DNA of 64,000 nt, taken from Rhabdothermincola sediminis (GTDB lineage: Bacteria; Actinomycetota; Acidimicrobiia; Acidimicrobiales; Acidimicrobilacustridaceae). Where the stretch lies: NCBI RefSeq assembly GCF_014805525.1, contig NZ_JACFSZ010000008.1, positions 91,424 through 155,423 of the forward strand. Direction: 5' to 3'. The notes under the pieces were generated by a model. It had not been told where the DNA came from. It was given only the letters and a program-made list of their open reading frames with translations, and searched no databases. A program made the position numbers and the translations under genes. Positions 1 through 7,614 of this stretch are shown here, piece after piece (the stretch's first letter is position 1; every line of letters starts with the position of its first letter).

Positions 1-560
1 TTGGTGGTCATCCCGCCGCCCGCAGCGGCCGACTCCAGGATGGCGTTCACGTAGCCGTTCGCGCTGTCGATCATCTGCTGGTCGAGCTTCGCCCAGTCCG
101 CCGCGCTGTGGCCGCTGTGGCCACCCGCGGCGGCGGTGTCCGTGGTGGCCGCAGCCGCCCCGGCCGACACGGTGAGGGTGCCCTTCATGCCGGCGTCCGC
201 GTGACCGGGGATGTTGCAGAGCACGTCGTAGGTGCCGGGCGCGAGGCTCGAGACGTCGAGCTCCTGGCTGGCGCCAGGAGCGAGGTCGCGGGTCTTGGGG
301 CCGCCCACGATCTCGAGGTTGTGCACCTGAGACCCCCCGTTGGTGACCAGCAGCGACCCGCCGGTGCCGACCGAGATGCTGGCCGGCGCGATCTTGAACT
401 CGGAGATGGTGACCGATACCGGTGGGGCCTTCGTGGTGGCAGCACCACCTTCGTCCTTGTTGACCACCACCACGATGCCGATCGCGGCTAGCAGGAACGC
501 GGCCACGGAGAGCAGCGAGGCGAACAGCGAAAACATGCTCCGGTCGTCGTTGGGGGCCAT
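1..560 (-). CDS. Membrane-anchored cupredoxin, N-terminal part (multicopper oxidase / NirK-like)
   Basis: Reads leftward from ATG at 558-560 and runs off the left edge, so about 186 residues are visible. An AAGGAAGG ribosome site precedes the ATG. One hydrophobic anchor (about residues 10-36) is followed by a cupredoxin domain (about 48-130) with type 1 copper ligands: His in VHNLEIVG and the Cys-X4-His-X4-Met set in CNIPGHADAGM. An Ala/Gly/His-rich linker follows. In Actinobacteria this architecture often precedes a nitrite-reductase-type multicopper oxidase body, which would lie outside the window. A stand-alone plastocyanin-like protein is the alternative. The copper site is seen; the oxidase assignment is inferred. 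Confidence 0.8.
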   Translation of the reverse strand, partial: MAPNDDRSMFSLFASLLSVAAFLLAAIGIVVVVNKDEGGAATTKAPPVSVTISEFKIAPASISVGTGGSLLVTNGGSQVHNLEIVGGPKTRDLAPGASQELDVSSLAPGTYDVLCNIPGHADAGMKGTLTVSAGAAAATTDTAAAGGHSGHSAADWAKLDQQMIDSANGYVNAILESAAAGGGMTT

Positions 561-671
561 GTGGTCCTTCCTTGCGGGAGGGTGGTTCGGGGGGATCGGG
601 CCCGAAGACCCGTGCCGGCAGTCTGACTCGCCTGGGGAGCCGTCGGGCAGGGCAGGCGGTCGGGCGATGAA

Positions 672-685
672 AGGACTTAGGTCCC
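672..685. promoter_or_regulatory. DosR/DevR-like palindrome
   Basis: AGGACTTAGGTCCC matches the mycobacterial DosR core GGGACTWWAGTCCC at 12 of 14 positions. It lies between the divergent cupredoxin gene and the receiver-like gene at 794. Hypoxia or NO control would suit a copper redox protein, but no DosR regulator is in the window, so this is a motif match only. Confidence 0.3.
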
Positions 686-793
686 ATCGCGCCAGGACGC
701 CGTGCCCTGTGCCAGGGCCACGCCGACCCCCGACCATCGGGTGTCGTATCGCCGATCAGGGGGTCCGCCGTAGCGGCCAGGAGGTGTAGCCCG

Positions 794-1402
794 ATGCGCG
801 TGTTGCTTCTCGAAGGGGATCCGGGAGCCGCGGCGGATGCAGCCGCCGAGTTGGCCGAGGCGGGACATGAGGTGTCCCGGTGCCACGAGGCGGGGACTCC
901 CGCCTTCCCGTGCCGAGGCCTGACCGAGCCCGGGACCTGCCCGCTCGAGCGGGAGCACATCGACGTGGCGGTGGTAGTCCGAGGCCAGCCTGGTAACGGG
1001 CCAGCTCCCGGTGAGGACGGTGTCCGTTGCGCGCTCCGGAGGTTCGTTCCGCTCGTTGTTGCCGGTGACGTCTCCCGCTCCCCGTACACAGACTGGGCCA
1101 CCGTGGTGCACGAGGGCACGGACGAGCTGGACCTGGCCGTCACCGAGGCGGCCAGTGCTCCGCTGCGCCGCCACGCCGACGCCGCGACCCGCTCGCTCCG
1201 GGAGGTGCTGAGCCGCCACGGGTTGGACGGCTCGATGGCCGAGGCGCACGTGCGCCGGGTGGGCGACGACCTGCGGGTCATGCTGCGCCCGAACGTGCCG
1301 GTGGAGCCGGCGGTGGCCGAGATGGCCTCCGTGCGGGCCGTCGGCGCGGTCCGGGCCCTCGACGCTCACCCGAGGGTGATCGACGTCACCATCGAGCACT
1401 GA
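794..1402 (+). CDS. Receiver-like protein of unknown function
   Basis: 202 residues, ATG start 8 bases after an AGGAGGT ribosome site (779-785). The N terminus (MRVLLLEGDPGAAADAA...AGHEV) resembles the start of a response-regulator receiver, with an acidic pair near residues 8-9. The strand that would carry the phospho-acceptor reads HIDVAVVVRG and has no Asp at the usual place, so a pseudo-receiver is likely. A Cys-containing segment (FPCRGLTEPGTCPL) sits in the middle. The C-terminal 80 residues match nothing I recognise. It is followed by a strong hairpin, so it is probably monocistronic. Function unknown. Confidence 0.75.
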   Translation: MRVLLLEGDPGAAADAAAELAEAGHEVSRCHEAGTPAFPCRGLTEPGTCPLEREHIDVAVVVRGQPGNGPAPGEDGVRCALRRFVPLVVAGDVSRSPYTDWATVVHEGTDELDLAVTEAASAPLRRHADAATRSLREVLSRHGLDGSMAEAHVRRVGDDLRVMLRPNVPVEPAVAEMASVRAVGAVRALDAHPRVIDVTIEH

Positions 1403-1450
1403 GTCCGGACTGGCGCGAGCATCACGCCAGGCCTCCAGTCCAGTGAGTAC

Positions 1451-1479
1451 GGGGGCCGCTGGTGATCCCAGCGGCCCTC
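1451..1479 (+). terminator. GC-rich hairpin terminator
   Basis: A perfect 10-bp stem (GGGCCGCTGG at 1453-1462 with CCAGCGGCCC at 1468-1477) encloses a 5-base loop, TGATC, and extends by a G-U and a G-C pair. There is no T-run, as is common in high-GC Actinobacteria. It lies between the receiver-like gene and the dsbB-like gene. Confidence 0.6.
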
Positions 1480-1489
1480 GCTTCGCCCG

Positions 1490-1495
1490 TACACT
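1490..1495 (+). promoter_or_regulatory. -10 box TACACT
   Basis: TACACT ends 11 bases before the ATG at 1507. No ribosome site is visible, so a leaderless or near-leaderless transcript of the dsbB-like gene is likely. Confidence 0.45.
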
Positions 1496-1506
1496 AGCGG
1501 TCGCTC

Positions 1507-2094
1507 ATGGGTGTGCCGACGGCCTCGTTCTTCTTCGCCGTGCTCGCGTTGTGCTGCCTCGGCGGGGTGGCGGCGACGCTGATCGCGAGTGTGGTCCAGC
1601 GGGTCGTTCCCTCACCGGTGCTGGCGGCGTTGCGCCGTGACGTAGGTGCCGCGTCGGTGGCGCTCGCAGCGCTCGTCGCGGTGGTGGCCACCATGGGGAG
1701 CCTCTACTACTCGCAGGTCGCCGGGTTCACGCCGTGCACCCTGTGTTGGTATCAGCGCATCTTCATGTACTCCCTCGCGGTCGTTCTCATCGTCGCCGCG
1801 GTGCGTCGTGACCGGGAGGTGCGCTGGTACGCCCTGCCCCTCGCCGTGACCGGGGCCGGTTTCAGCGTCTACCACAGCTGGATCCAGGCCTTCCCACCCG
1901 ACAGCGGCACGTCGTTCTGCACGGCCGAGGCTCCCTGCACCACCCGTCATGTGTGGGAGTTTGGTTTCGTGTCGCTGCCGTTCATGGCGCTGTGCGGTTT
2001 CTCGTTCGTGATCACGATGATGGTGCTGGCTCGGCCCGCGCCCCAGGAGGTCTCCGTTGTCGAATCGACCGACCACGAGCTCGTCTCGCTCTGA
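1507..2094 (+). CDS. DsbB/BdbC-type disulfide bond formation membrane protein
   Basis: 195 residues with four predicted membrane segments. The diagnostic CxxC lies at the membrane edge (Cys77-Thr-Leu-Cys80 in TPCTLCWYQR). A second cysteine pair, Cys138 and Cys144 (FCTAEAPC), sits in the later extracytoplasmic loop, as in DsbB/BdbC quinone-linked oxidases that re-oxidise a periplasmic or cell-wall thioredoxin-like partner. There is an N-terminal extra hydrophobic helix. The stop lies 38 bases inside the next gene, a CPHC thioredoxin-fold protein, which fits an oxidase-partner pair. Family assignment is firm; the direction of electron flow is inferred. Confidence 0.9.
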   Translation: MGVPTASFFFAVLALCCLGGVAATLIASVVQRVVPSPVLAALRRDVGAASVALAALVAVVATMGSLYYSQVAGFTPCTLCWYQRIFMYSLAVVLIVAAVRRDREVRWYALPLAVTGAGFSVYHSWIQAFPPDSGTSFCTAEAPCTTRHVWEFGFVSLPFMALCGFSFVITMMVLARPAPQEVSVVESTDHELVSL

Positions 2095-2833
2095 ACGGGC
2101 CCGCCAGGCCCGGGCGGCCTCCGAGGCGCGAACCCGCACCGGCTGGATCATCGGCGGCGCGGTGCTGGTCGTCCTGCTCGCCGCGGGCATCGCCCTGCTC
2201 GCCACCCGCTCGTCGGGTGATGACGTGGCCGGTGGTGGCGCGTCACCGTCGGGCGGGACGGTGGTGCCGAGTGGCGATCGGAGCACTGGGCCGGTGCAGG
2301 TCACCGGTTCCGCGCTGCCAGCGTTCTCGCAGGCCACCCCGGATACCGCGGTCGGGCAGCCTGCGCCGGGTCTCGTGGGGGAGTCCTTCGACGGGGAGGC
2401 GGTGCGCATCGATCCCGGCGACGGCCGGCCCAAGATCGTGGCGTTCCTGGCGCACTGGTGCCCCCACTGCCAGAAGGAGGTCCCGCGCCTCACCGATTGG
2501 TTGGAGGCGAACGGCATGCCGACCGACGTCGACCTCTTCGCGGTGAGCACGGCCGTGGCCCCCGATCGTGGCAACTACCCACCGGGTGCCTGGCTCCGGC
2601 GGGAGGCGTGGCCCGTACCGACCATGCTCGATGATCAGGACCAGGCCGCCGCCAGCGCCTACGGGTTGTCGTCGTTCCCGTACTTCGTGGTCATCGGGCC
2701 CGACGGCAGGGTGGTCGGGCGTGCCAGCGGCGAGCTGTCGACCTCGCAGTGGGAGGCGCTGCTCGAGGCGGCCCGAACGGGTTCGAGCACGTCGACTGGC
2801 GAGGTGGGGCCGGCCTCGCGGGTCGGCGGGTGA
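2057..2833 (+). CDS. Membrane-tethered TlpA/DsbA-like thioredoxin-fold protein
   Basis: 258 residues. The chosen start is TTG at 2057 because a perfect AGGAGG (2045-2050) lies 6 bases upstream inside the dsbB-like gene; no better ATG exists. A basic N terminus and one membrane helix (about 29-50) are followed by a Gly/Ser/Pro linker and a thioredoxin fold with active site Cys135-Pro-His-Cys138 (AHWCPHCQKEVP) and the cis-Pro strand SSFPYFVVIG. It overlaps the DsbB-like gene by 38 bases, so translation is probably coupled. It is likely the extracytoplasmic thiol oxidase or redox partner of that protein. Confidence 0.88.
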   Translation: MSNRPTTSSSRSERARQARAASEARTRTGWIIGGAVLVVLLAAGIALLATRSSGDDVAGGGASPSGGTVVPSGDRSTGPVQVTGSALPAFSQATPDTAVGQPAPGLVGESFDGEAVRIDPGDGRPKIVAFLAHWCPHCQKEVPRLTDWLEANGMPTDVDLFAVSTAVAPDRGNYPPGAWLRREAWPVPTMLDDQDQAAASAYGLSSFPYFVVIGPDGRVVGRASGELSTSQWEALLEAARTGSSTSTGEVGPASRVGG

Positions 2834-2840
2834 GGCGCGC

Positions 2841-2846
2841 TACGTT
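2841..2846 (+). promoter_or_regulatory. -10 box TACGTT, leaderless type
   Basis: TACGTT ends 9 bases before the ATG at 2856, with no ribosome site between, as in many other starts of this window. Confidence 0.5.
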
Positions 2847-2855
2847 GCTGGGGCC

Positions 2856-3608
2856 ATGAGCTCCACCGGCCCGACGGAGCGGTTCACGGGCAAGGTCGTG
2901 CTCGTGACGGGCTCTTCCAGCGGCATCGGCGCGGCGTGCGCCCGCGCGTTCGCCGGCGAGGGCGCGAGGGTGGTGGTGAACTCGTCGTCATCGACCGAAG
3001 CGGGGCAGGCCGTCGCGTCGTCATTGCCCGGCGCCTTCTACGTCCAGGCCGACATCTCCCGTGAGGACGACTGCCAGAGGCTGGTCGACACGGTGGTGCG
3101 GCAGGCCGGACGCCTCGACGTGCTCGTCAACAACGCTGGGGTGACCGAGGTGATCCCGCACCACGACCTCGATGCGGTCACCGACGCGGTGTTCCGGCGG
3201 ATCCTCGACGTGAACGTGCTGGGCACGTGGAACCTGACCAGGCTCGCCATGCCTGCGCTGCGGTCGTCGGGCGACGGCGCGGTGGTCAACATCACCTCGG
3301 TTGCCGGCGTCCGTCCAACCGGTAGTTCGATCCCCTACGCCGCATCGAAGGCCGCGCTCAACCACCTGACCGCATTGGTCGCGAACGTGGTGGGCCCTGC
3401 GGTGCGGGTCAACGCGGTGGCGCCGGGCTTGATCCGCACACCTTGGACGGCCGGGTGGGGGCCGCTGCACGAGGCCATGGCCGAGCGCGCGCCGCTCGGT
3501 CGTTCCGGAGAACCCGAAGACGTGGCGCAGGTGGTGCTCGACGTGGCCGCGGCGCGATACCTCACCGGGCAGGTGGTGGTCGTCGACGGTGGTCTGACGC
3601 TGCGATGA
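2856..3608 (+). CDS. SDR family oxidoreductase
   Basis: 250 residues, a usual classical-SDR length. The NAD(P) motif TGSSSGIG is near residue 16, NNAG near 90, catalytic Ser in ITSVAGV near 146 and YAASK near 160. The C-terminal signature YLTGQVVVVDGG is intact. The reading frame is open further upstream, but ATG 2856 fits the family N terminus and has a TACGTT box just ahead. Likely a 3-oxoacyl-ACP-reductase-like or alcohol dehydrogenase. The substrate cannot be told from sequence, and the neighbours (redox pair, stress protein) give no pathway. Confidence 0.9.
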   Translation: MSSTGPTERFTGKVVLVTGSSSGIGAACARAFAGEGARVVVNSSSSTEAGQAVASSLPGAFYVQADISREDDCQRLVDTVVRQAGRLDVLVNNAGVTEVIPHHDLDAVTDAVFRRILDVNVLGTWNLTRLAMPALRSSGDGAVVNITSVAGVRPTGSSIPYAASKAALNHLTALVANVVGPAVRVNAVAPGLIRTPWTAGWGPLHEAMAERAPLGRSGEPEDVAQVVLDVAAARYLTGQVVVVDGGLTLR

Positions 3609-3665
3609 AGGCGCACGAGCAGGGCCGACCCCGACTGCGTCCGGTCGGGTGATCGAGGAGGCGAG

Positions 3666-4091
3666 ATGAACCGGGTCATCGTGGGTGTCGACGGATCGGA
3701 CGGTTCCCGGGCCGCGTTGCGGTGGGCGGCCTCCGAGGCCGAGCGCTGGGGGGCACCGCTCGTCGCCGTGTGGGCGTGGGAGTTCTCGCCGCTGATCGTG
3801 GCCACCAACGCCCCGACGGAGATCGAGGAGCTGAGCCAGGCCGTCGCGCAGCGACTCCGCGAGACGCTGGTCGAGGAGCTCGGGGAGGACGGAGCCGACC
3901 GAGTCGAGGCCCATGTCGTCGAGGGCACCCCGGTGCGTGCGCTGCTCGACCAGGCCGGCGCAGACGATCTCATCGTCGTCGGCTCACGTGGCTACGGCGG
4001 GTTCAAGGGTGCGCTCCTCGGTTCGGTCAGCCAGCAGGTCGTGCACTACGCCCCCTGCCCGGTGACCGTGGTTCGCGCCGCCGGCCGCTGA
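3666..4091 (+). CDS. Universal stress protein (UspA family)
   Basis: 141 residues, a single Usp domain. Starts MNRVIVGVDGSDGSRAAL; the ATP-binding signature Gly-X2-Gly-X9-Gly-Ser appears as GSRGYGGFKGALLGS, followed by the typical terminal strand CPVTVVR. A GAGGAGG ribosome site is 5 bases upstream. ATP-binding Usp proteins act in the cytoplasm in dormancy and stress. The gene stands alone and is followed by a copy of the palindromic repeat, which may act as its terminator. Confidence 0.93.
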   Translation: MNRVIVGVDGSDGSRAALRWAASEAERWGAPLVAVWAWEFSPLIVATNAPTEIEELSQAVAQRLRETLVEELGEDGADRVEAHVVEGTPVRALLDQAGADDLIVVGSRGYGGFKGALLGSVSQQVVHYAPCPVTVVRAAGR

Positions 4092-4119
4092 CCCGCGCGC
4101 AGCCCGACCCGTCGCCCAT

Positions 4120-4170
4120 CGAACTGTTCATCGGAGCGCGGTCTCAGGCCGTTATTTCATGAACAGTTCG
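4120..4170. repeat. Palindromic intergenic repeat, copy A
   Basis: Arms CGAACTGTTCAT (4120-4131) and ATGAACAGTTCG (4159-4170) are perfect 12-base reverse complements around a 27-base centre, with a G-rich tail (GGGGAGAGGGAGG). Each arm is itself nearly self-complementary. The same element occurs at 12133-12181 and 38862-38910. It may be a REP/MITE-like repeat, a terminator, or both. The stretch 4171-4382 that follows holds no gene I recognise. Confidence 0.8.
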
Positions 4171-4382
4171 GGGAGAGGGAGGGGGGGACGGATATGGAGG
4201 GGGAGCCGCGATCGTGACCCGGCGGCGGTGCGCGCGACTCGTGGCCCGAGCCGACCCATCTTGGGCGCTCGTCCGACGCGGCCGGTGAGAAATTTGTCGC
4301 GTAGTCGAAATCCCTCTCAGGAACGACCGCGAGATCTTCCGATGCCCCTCCGTGACCGCTCCCGATGCGAAAGGAAGGTCAC

Positions 4383-4982
4383 GTGGTCAATCCCCTCAAC
4401 CTCTCCCGATCAGACGGTCCCACGCGCCTGAAGCGAAACCGCCTGGGGCTCGGCGCCTTGCTGGTCGTCACGGCGACGCTGCTCGGACTCCTGCCGTTGA
4501 CGACGGTGGACGCAGCGACGGCGCCCATCCGGTACGGCTGGAACGGCGGCCTGCAAGGCTGGGTCGGCGAGAACAGCCAGGCATCCGTCGACACGACGAC
4601 GAAGTACGAAGGCGCTGGCGCGCTGGCGGGCACCCGCTCCGTGACCCGGAGCTGGAACACCCTGCGGCTGAACAGCCCGGTCTTCTCACCGATCGATCTC
4701 CGCACCTCGGGCACGGAGCTGTCCACCTACGTGTACGTCCCCGTCGGCACGCCAGGACGGTGGAGTGCCCGTCTCAACGTGCAGAGCCCCTCGTGGGTAT
4801 GGGCGTTCGGTCCGGCCGTTCCGGTCACCCCCGGACAGGACGCACTAGACCATTCGTGGGCCCCGGTCACGAGATGTTCACCTTCACGCCGGGTGATCTT
4901 CCCGAGCAGCAGCGTGGCGGTGGGCCGCCTGGGTCTCGAACCCAGCACCTTGGGATTAAAAGTCCCCTGCTCTACCCGATGA
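4383..4982 (+). pseudogene. Truncated secreted beta-sandwich (carbohydrate-binding-like) protein
   Basis: GTG 4383 follows AGGAAGG (4372-4378); ATG 4365 in the same frame is possible. A basic stretch and hydrophobic signal peptide (LGLGALLVVTATLLGLLPL) ending near VDAAT lead into a Trp/Gly-rich beta-sandwich segment (GWNGGLQGW ... SPVFSPIDLR ... LSTYVYVPVGTPG ... SPSWVWAFGPAVPVTPG). After about residue 150 the sequence loses this character, turns Arg/Ser-rich, and the frame ends inside the opposite-strand tRNA-Lys gene. I read it as the first domain of a secreted protein cut off near base 4840 by a rearrangement. A short intact secreted protein is less likely. Confidence 0.6.
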
Positions 4983-4993
4983 GCTAGCGGCCC
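4921..4993 (-). tRNA. tRNA-Lys (anticodon UUU)
   Basis: On the minus strand a complete cloverleaf: acceptor GGGCCGC pairs with GCGGCCC plus discriminator A; D-arm GCTCATCGGGTAGAGC; anticodon arm GGGGA-CTTTTAA-TCCCC-like with anticodon TTT; T-arm CTGGGTTCGAGACCCAG. The 3' CCA is not encoded. The 3' end faces a truncated gene and the 5' side faces two broken genes, the usual setting of an integration site. Confidence 0.95.
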
Positions 4994-5136
4994 ATACAGC
5001 AAGATATCCCTCGGGGCGAGCACGGGATCCGAGTCGGGATCGAGCCATGAGGCGCAGAACCGCCGCCGTGGCGATCGGTATGCCGGATCCCCGGGGCGGC
5101 AGGTTCGGTGTGGACGCCCCAGAGCGGCGTTTGGGC

Positions 5137-5700
5137 TCAGCCCTTGCGAGCTCGGATCAGCCAGGCGGCTGACGCGTAGAGCACCCCGGCCGATCCCGCG
5201 TGGGCCTCGATGCTCGATCGGAGCGCGCCGAGCGCCCGGGACCGGCCGTCGTCGTCCAGCCCCTCGAGCATCCACTCCGAGACGTCGAGCACAAACTCGC
5301 ACGCGTCGTCGGCGGTGTCGCCGAACCACATCGGCGCCTCGACCGGGTCGAGCCGGATCTCCTCGCAACCGGCGGCGACGAGGATGCCCTCCATTCGCTG
5401 TGGATCGGAGAGCGCGAAGGGGCCGGGAGCATCCGGGGGCGGCGGAGGCATGTCGCGTCCCGCAGCGAGCGCACCGGAGAGCTCCCGGGTCCACTCGTTG
5501 CCCGCGAGCGGTGCGAGCCACCTCGAGCATCGCCGAGGAGAGGTCCACGCCGAGCGCTGCCTCACCCTCAGCCAGGCGGGCGGCGTCGAGTGTGGTCTCC
5601 CCAGATCCGCAGCCCACGTCGAGGACGCGGTCGGCGGCGCCGATGCCCGCCGCTTCCAGGAACGGCTGGCGGTAGCCCGCGTCGAGCGCTCCGGCGATGG
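5137..5700 (-). pseudogene. SAM-dependent methyltransferase remnant (internal deletion and frameshift)
   Basis: Two pieces of one class I methyltransferase lie in different frames on the minus strand. The upstream piece (about 5700-5525) reads GYRQPFLEAAGIGAADRVLD then DVGCGSGETT and GVDLSSAMLEVAR, i.e. motif I and the acidic loop. The downstream piece (about 5525-5137) reads PLAGNEWTREL ... PPPPPDAPGPFALSDP ... ASAAWLIRARKG, the usual C-terminal third. The middle (about 70 residues carrying motifs II-IV) is missing and the frame changes at the join near 5525. The first residues are also absent. Clearly broken, so no activity is expected. Confidence 0.8.
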
Positions 5701-5727
5701 CTCGGCACGCCTGGCGAGGGCCCGGTG

Positions 5728-6099
5728 ATGGAGTTCGAGCAGGGACTCAAGGTCTTCTTCGCGGATCACGGCAGCAAGCAGACCGCCCTGGCGGCCGTCC
5801 GGAGCATCCGCGCCTGGGCCGAGCGGCGGAACGCCGAGAACGTGGCGGTGGCACGCAGCTACCTCGCGGGTCAGGGTCCGTTCCCCGAGCGGGCCGCGGT
5901 CCTCACCCTGATGGGCCGCTTCATGGTCGACTTCGTCGACATGGTGGCAGCGTGGGCGGACTGGGCTACCACCGTGATCGAGGCGTGGCCCGATGACCTG
6001 CGACTCGCCGAGCCGGAATGGTCGGTGTGGGAGGAGACCGCCCGCCACGAGCTCCCGGAACCTGTCGACGCGGGGGCCGGGATGCGCCGATCCGGCTGA
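5728..6099 (+). pseudogene. PadR-type regulator fragment (C-terminal effector domain only)
   Basis: From ATG 5728 the frame encodes 123 residues starting EFEQGLKVFFADHGSKQTAL, which resembles the start of the PadR C-terminal helical domain (typically LL-x-x-FFADxG). Long helices and the Trp-rich tail WADWATTVIEAWPDD follow. The N-terminal winged helix that should bind DNA is absent; upstream bases instead belong to the opposite-strand methyltransferase remnant. The fragment would be unable to bind DNA alone. It could be translated as a small dimerisation protein, but I judge it a remnant. Confidence 0.6.
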
Positions 6100-6112
6100 C
6101 CGGACCGGGACC

Positions 6113-6118
6113 TATCGT
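6113..6118 (+). promoter_or_regulatory. -10 box TATCGT, leaderless type
   Basis: TATCGT ends 7 bases before GTG 6126. It supports that GTG as the start of the methyltransferase. Confidence 0.5.
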
Positions 6119-6125
6119 GTTCGGC

Positions 6126-6743
6126 GTGCCTGCCGAGCCGGGATCCGCATCGCCGAGCCGCGGGCCTCGATCCCCGCTGACCCTCGGCCGCGGGTTCGAC
6201 GGTGCCCGCTACCAGGAGCGCTTCGATCAGCTCCAGGCGCAGGGGGTCGACATCCACGGCGAGGCGAACCTCGTCGCCTCGTACCGGCCGCGGACCGTGC
6301 TCGACGCCGGGTGCGGTACGGGCCGGGTGGCGATCGAGTTGCACCGCCGGGGGATCGAGGTGGTGGGTGCCGATCGCGACCCGTCGATGCTCGCCGTCGC
6401 CCGGGAGCGAGCCCCGGAGATCGAGTGGGTCCTGGCGGATCTGGCGTCGCTGGACCTGGGCCGGGCCTTCGACGTGGTCGTGCTGGCCGGCAACGTGCCG
6501 CTGTTCACCCCTCCGGGAACCGAAGCCGCGCTGGTGGCAGGCTGTGCCCGCCACGTCCGCACCGGCGGCCAGATGGTTGCTGGCTTCCAGCTCGGGCGGG
6601 GATACACCCTGGCCGACCACGACCGGTACTGCGGCACGGCCGGGCTGGTGCTCGTCGAGCGGTACGCGACCTGGGACCGGGAGCCCTTCGCCGACGGCGG
6701 GGACTACGCGGTGTCGATCCACCAGCGCCCCCCGGCACCCTGA
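6126..6743 (+). CDS. Class I SAM-dependent methyltransferase
   Basis: 205 residues from GTG 6126, chosen because a TATCGT box lies 7 bases upstream and the domain begins soon after. Motif I is TVLDAGCGTGRVA (about residue 57), with the acidic residue of motif II in EVVGADRD and motif IV near DVVVLAGNV. The C-terminal part (HQRPPAP end) is short. It has the compact fold of small-molecule methyltransferases. The substrate is unknown. Intact, unlike the methyltransferase remnant at 5137-5700, which it does not resemble closely. Confidence 0.85.
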   Translation: MPAEPGSASPSRGPRSPLTLGRGFDGARYQERFDQLQAQGVDIHGEANLVASYRPRTVLDAGCGTGRVAIELHRRGIEVVGADRDPSMLAVARERAPEIEWVLADLASLDLGRAFDVVVLAGNVPLFTPPGTEAALVAGCARHVRTGGQMVAGFQLGRGYTLADHDRYCGTAGLVLVERYATWDREPFADGGDYAVSIHQRPPAP

Positions 6744-6799
6744 CCAGCCGAACCCCCGTTGGCTAGGGTGAGTCGTCCTTCGAGCGCGCGGGAGGGCCG

Positions 6800-7579
6800 A
6801 TGAGTGGGCGTGTGCACCTCGAGATCGACGGCCACGTTGCCGTGATCACCAACGACAACCCGGACAAGCACAACGCCTTCGACGACGAGATGGACGTGCA
6901 GCTGTTCGCCGCGTTCGAGGAGGTGAGGAACCGCCCCGAGGTGCGCGCGGTGATCTGGCGCGGAGAGGGTCAGAGCTTCTCGTCAGGCCGTGACGTGGGC
7001 GCGATCGGCACGAACCGCACCCAGCTCACCCACCACCAGCTCATGCAGCGGGGTCACCGCGGCATCCAGACCGTCCTCGCGCTCGATGTGCCGGTCATCG
7101 TGGCCTGCAAGGGTTGGACGATCGGAGGATCGTTCCAACGGGCGTTGCTCTGCGACATCCGGGTCGCGGCCGAAGGTAGTCGCTTCAGGTTGCCGGAGGT
7201 CACCCACGGCGTGATACCGGACACCGGTGGGGTGGCTCGCCTGTACCAGATGGCCGGTCACGGGCTGGTGAGCGACATGGTGTTCACCGGGCGGGTGCTG
7301 ACCGCGGAGGAGGCCCTCCACCACGGCGTGGTCAGCCGTGTCGTCCCGCTCGACACCCTCGATGAGGTGGTGCGCGAGATGGCGGGCGCCATCGCGGCCG
7401 CTCCGCCTCTCACGGTCAAGCTGGCCCGCCGGGTCATCGCCAACCTCGCCGACCCCGAGGTGCTCGCCTCGATGGAAGAGGAGCTGCTCGCCCAGACCGT
7501 GATCGCGACCTCCGCCGACTTCGCCGAGTTCAAGGCATCGAAGGCCGAAGGTCGCGAGCCCCGTTACGTCCGCGGCTGA
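6800..7579 (+). CDS. Enoyl-CoA hydratase/isomerase (crotonase family)
   Basis: 259 residues, normal family length, with a GGGAGGG ribosome site before ATG 6800. The oxyanion-hole segments are visible: FSSGRDVGAIG (about 57-67) and GWTIGGSFQRALLCDIRVA (about 105-123). Catalytic Glu is expected near residue 133 in FRLPEVTHGVIPDTGG, where an acidic residue is present. It hydrates or isomerises enoyl-CoA esters in the cytoplasm. The SDR that follows after 35 bases resembles dienoyl-CoA reductase, so the pair may serve breakdown of unsaturated acyl-CoAs. Confidence 0.9.
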   Translation: MSGRVHLEIDGHVAVITNDNPDKHNAFDDEMDVQLFAAFEEVRNRPEVRAVIWRGEGQSFSSGRDVGAIGTNRTQLTHHQLMQRGHRGIQTVLALDVPVIVACKGWTIGGSFQRALLCDIRVAAEGSRFRLPEVTHGVIPDTGGVARLYQMAGHGLVSDMVFTGRVLTAEEALHHGVVSRVVPLDTLDEVVREMAGAIAAAPPLTVKLARRVIANLADPEVLASMEEELLAQTVIATSADFAEFKASKAEGREPRYVRG

Positions 7580-7614
7580 GCCGCGCACCGGTCGCCGAAC
7601 CGCAAGGAGACGAC

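Noticed and set aside
4171..4382. Possible riboswitch in the leader before the truncated secreted gene
   Set aside because: I compared by eye with c-di-AMP and c-di-GMP riboswitch consensus elements and found no match.
5200..5727. Upstream part of the plus-strand frame ending at 6099
   Set aside because: Arg-rich and antisense to the methyltransferase remnant; only the portion after 5728 resembles a protein family.
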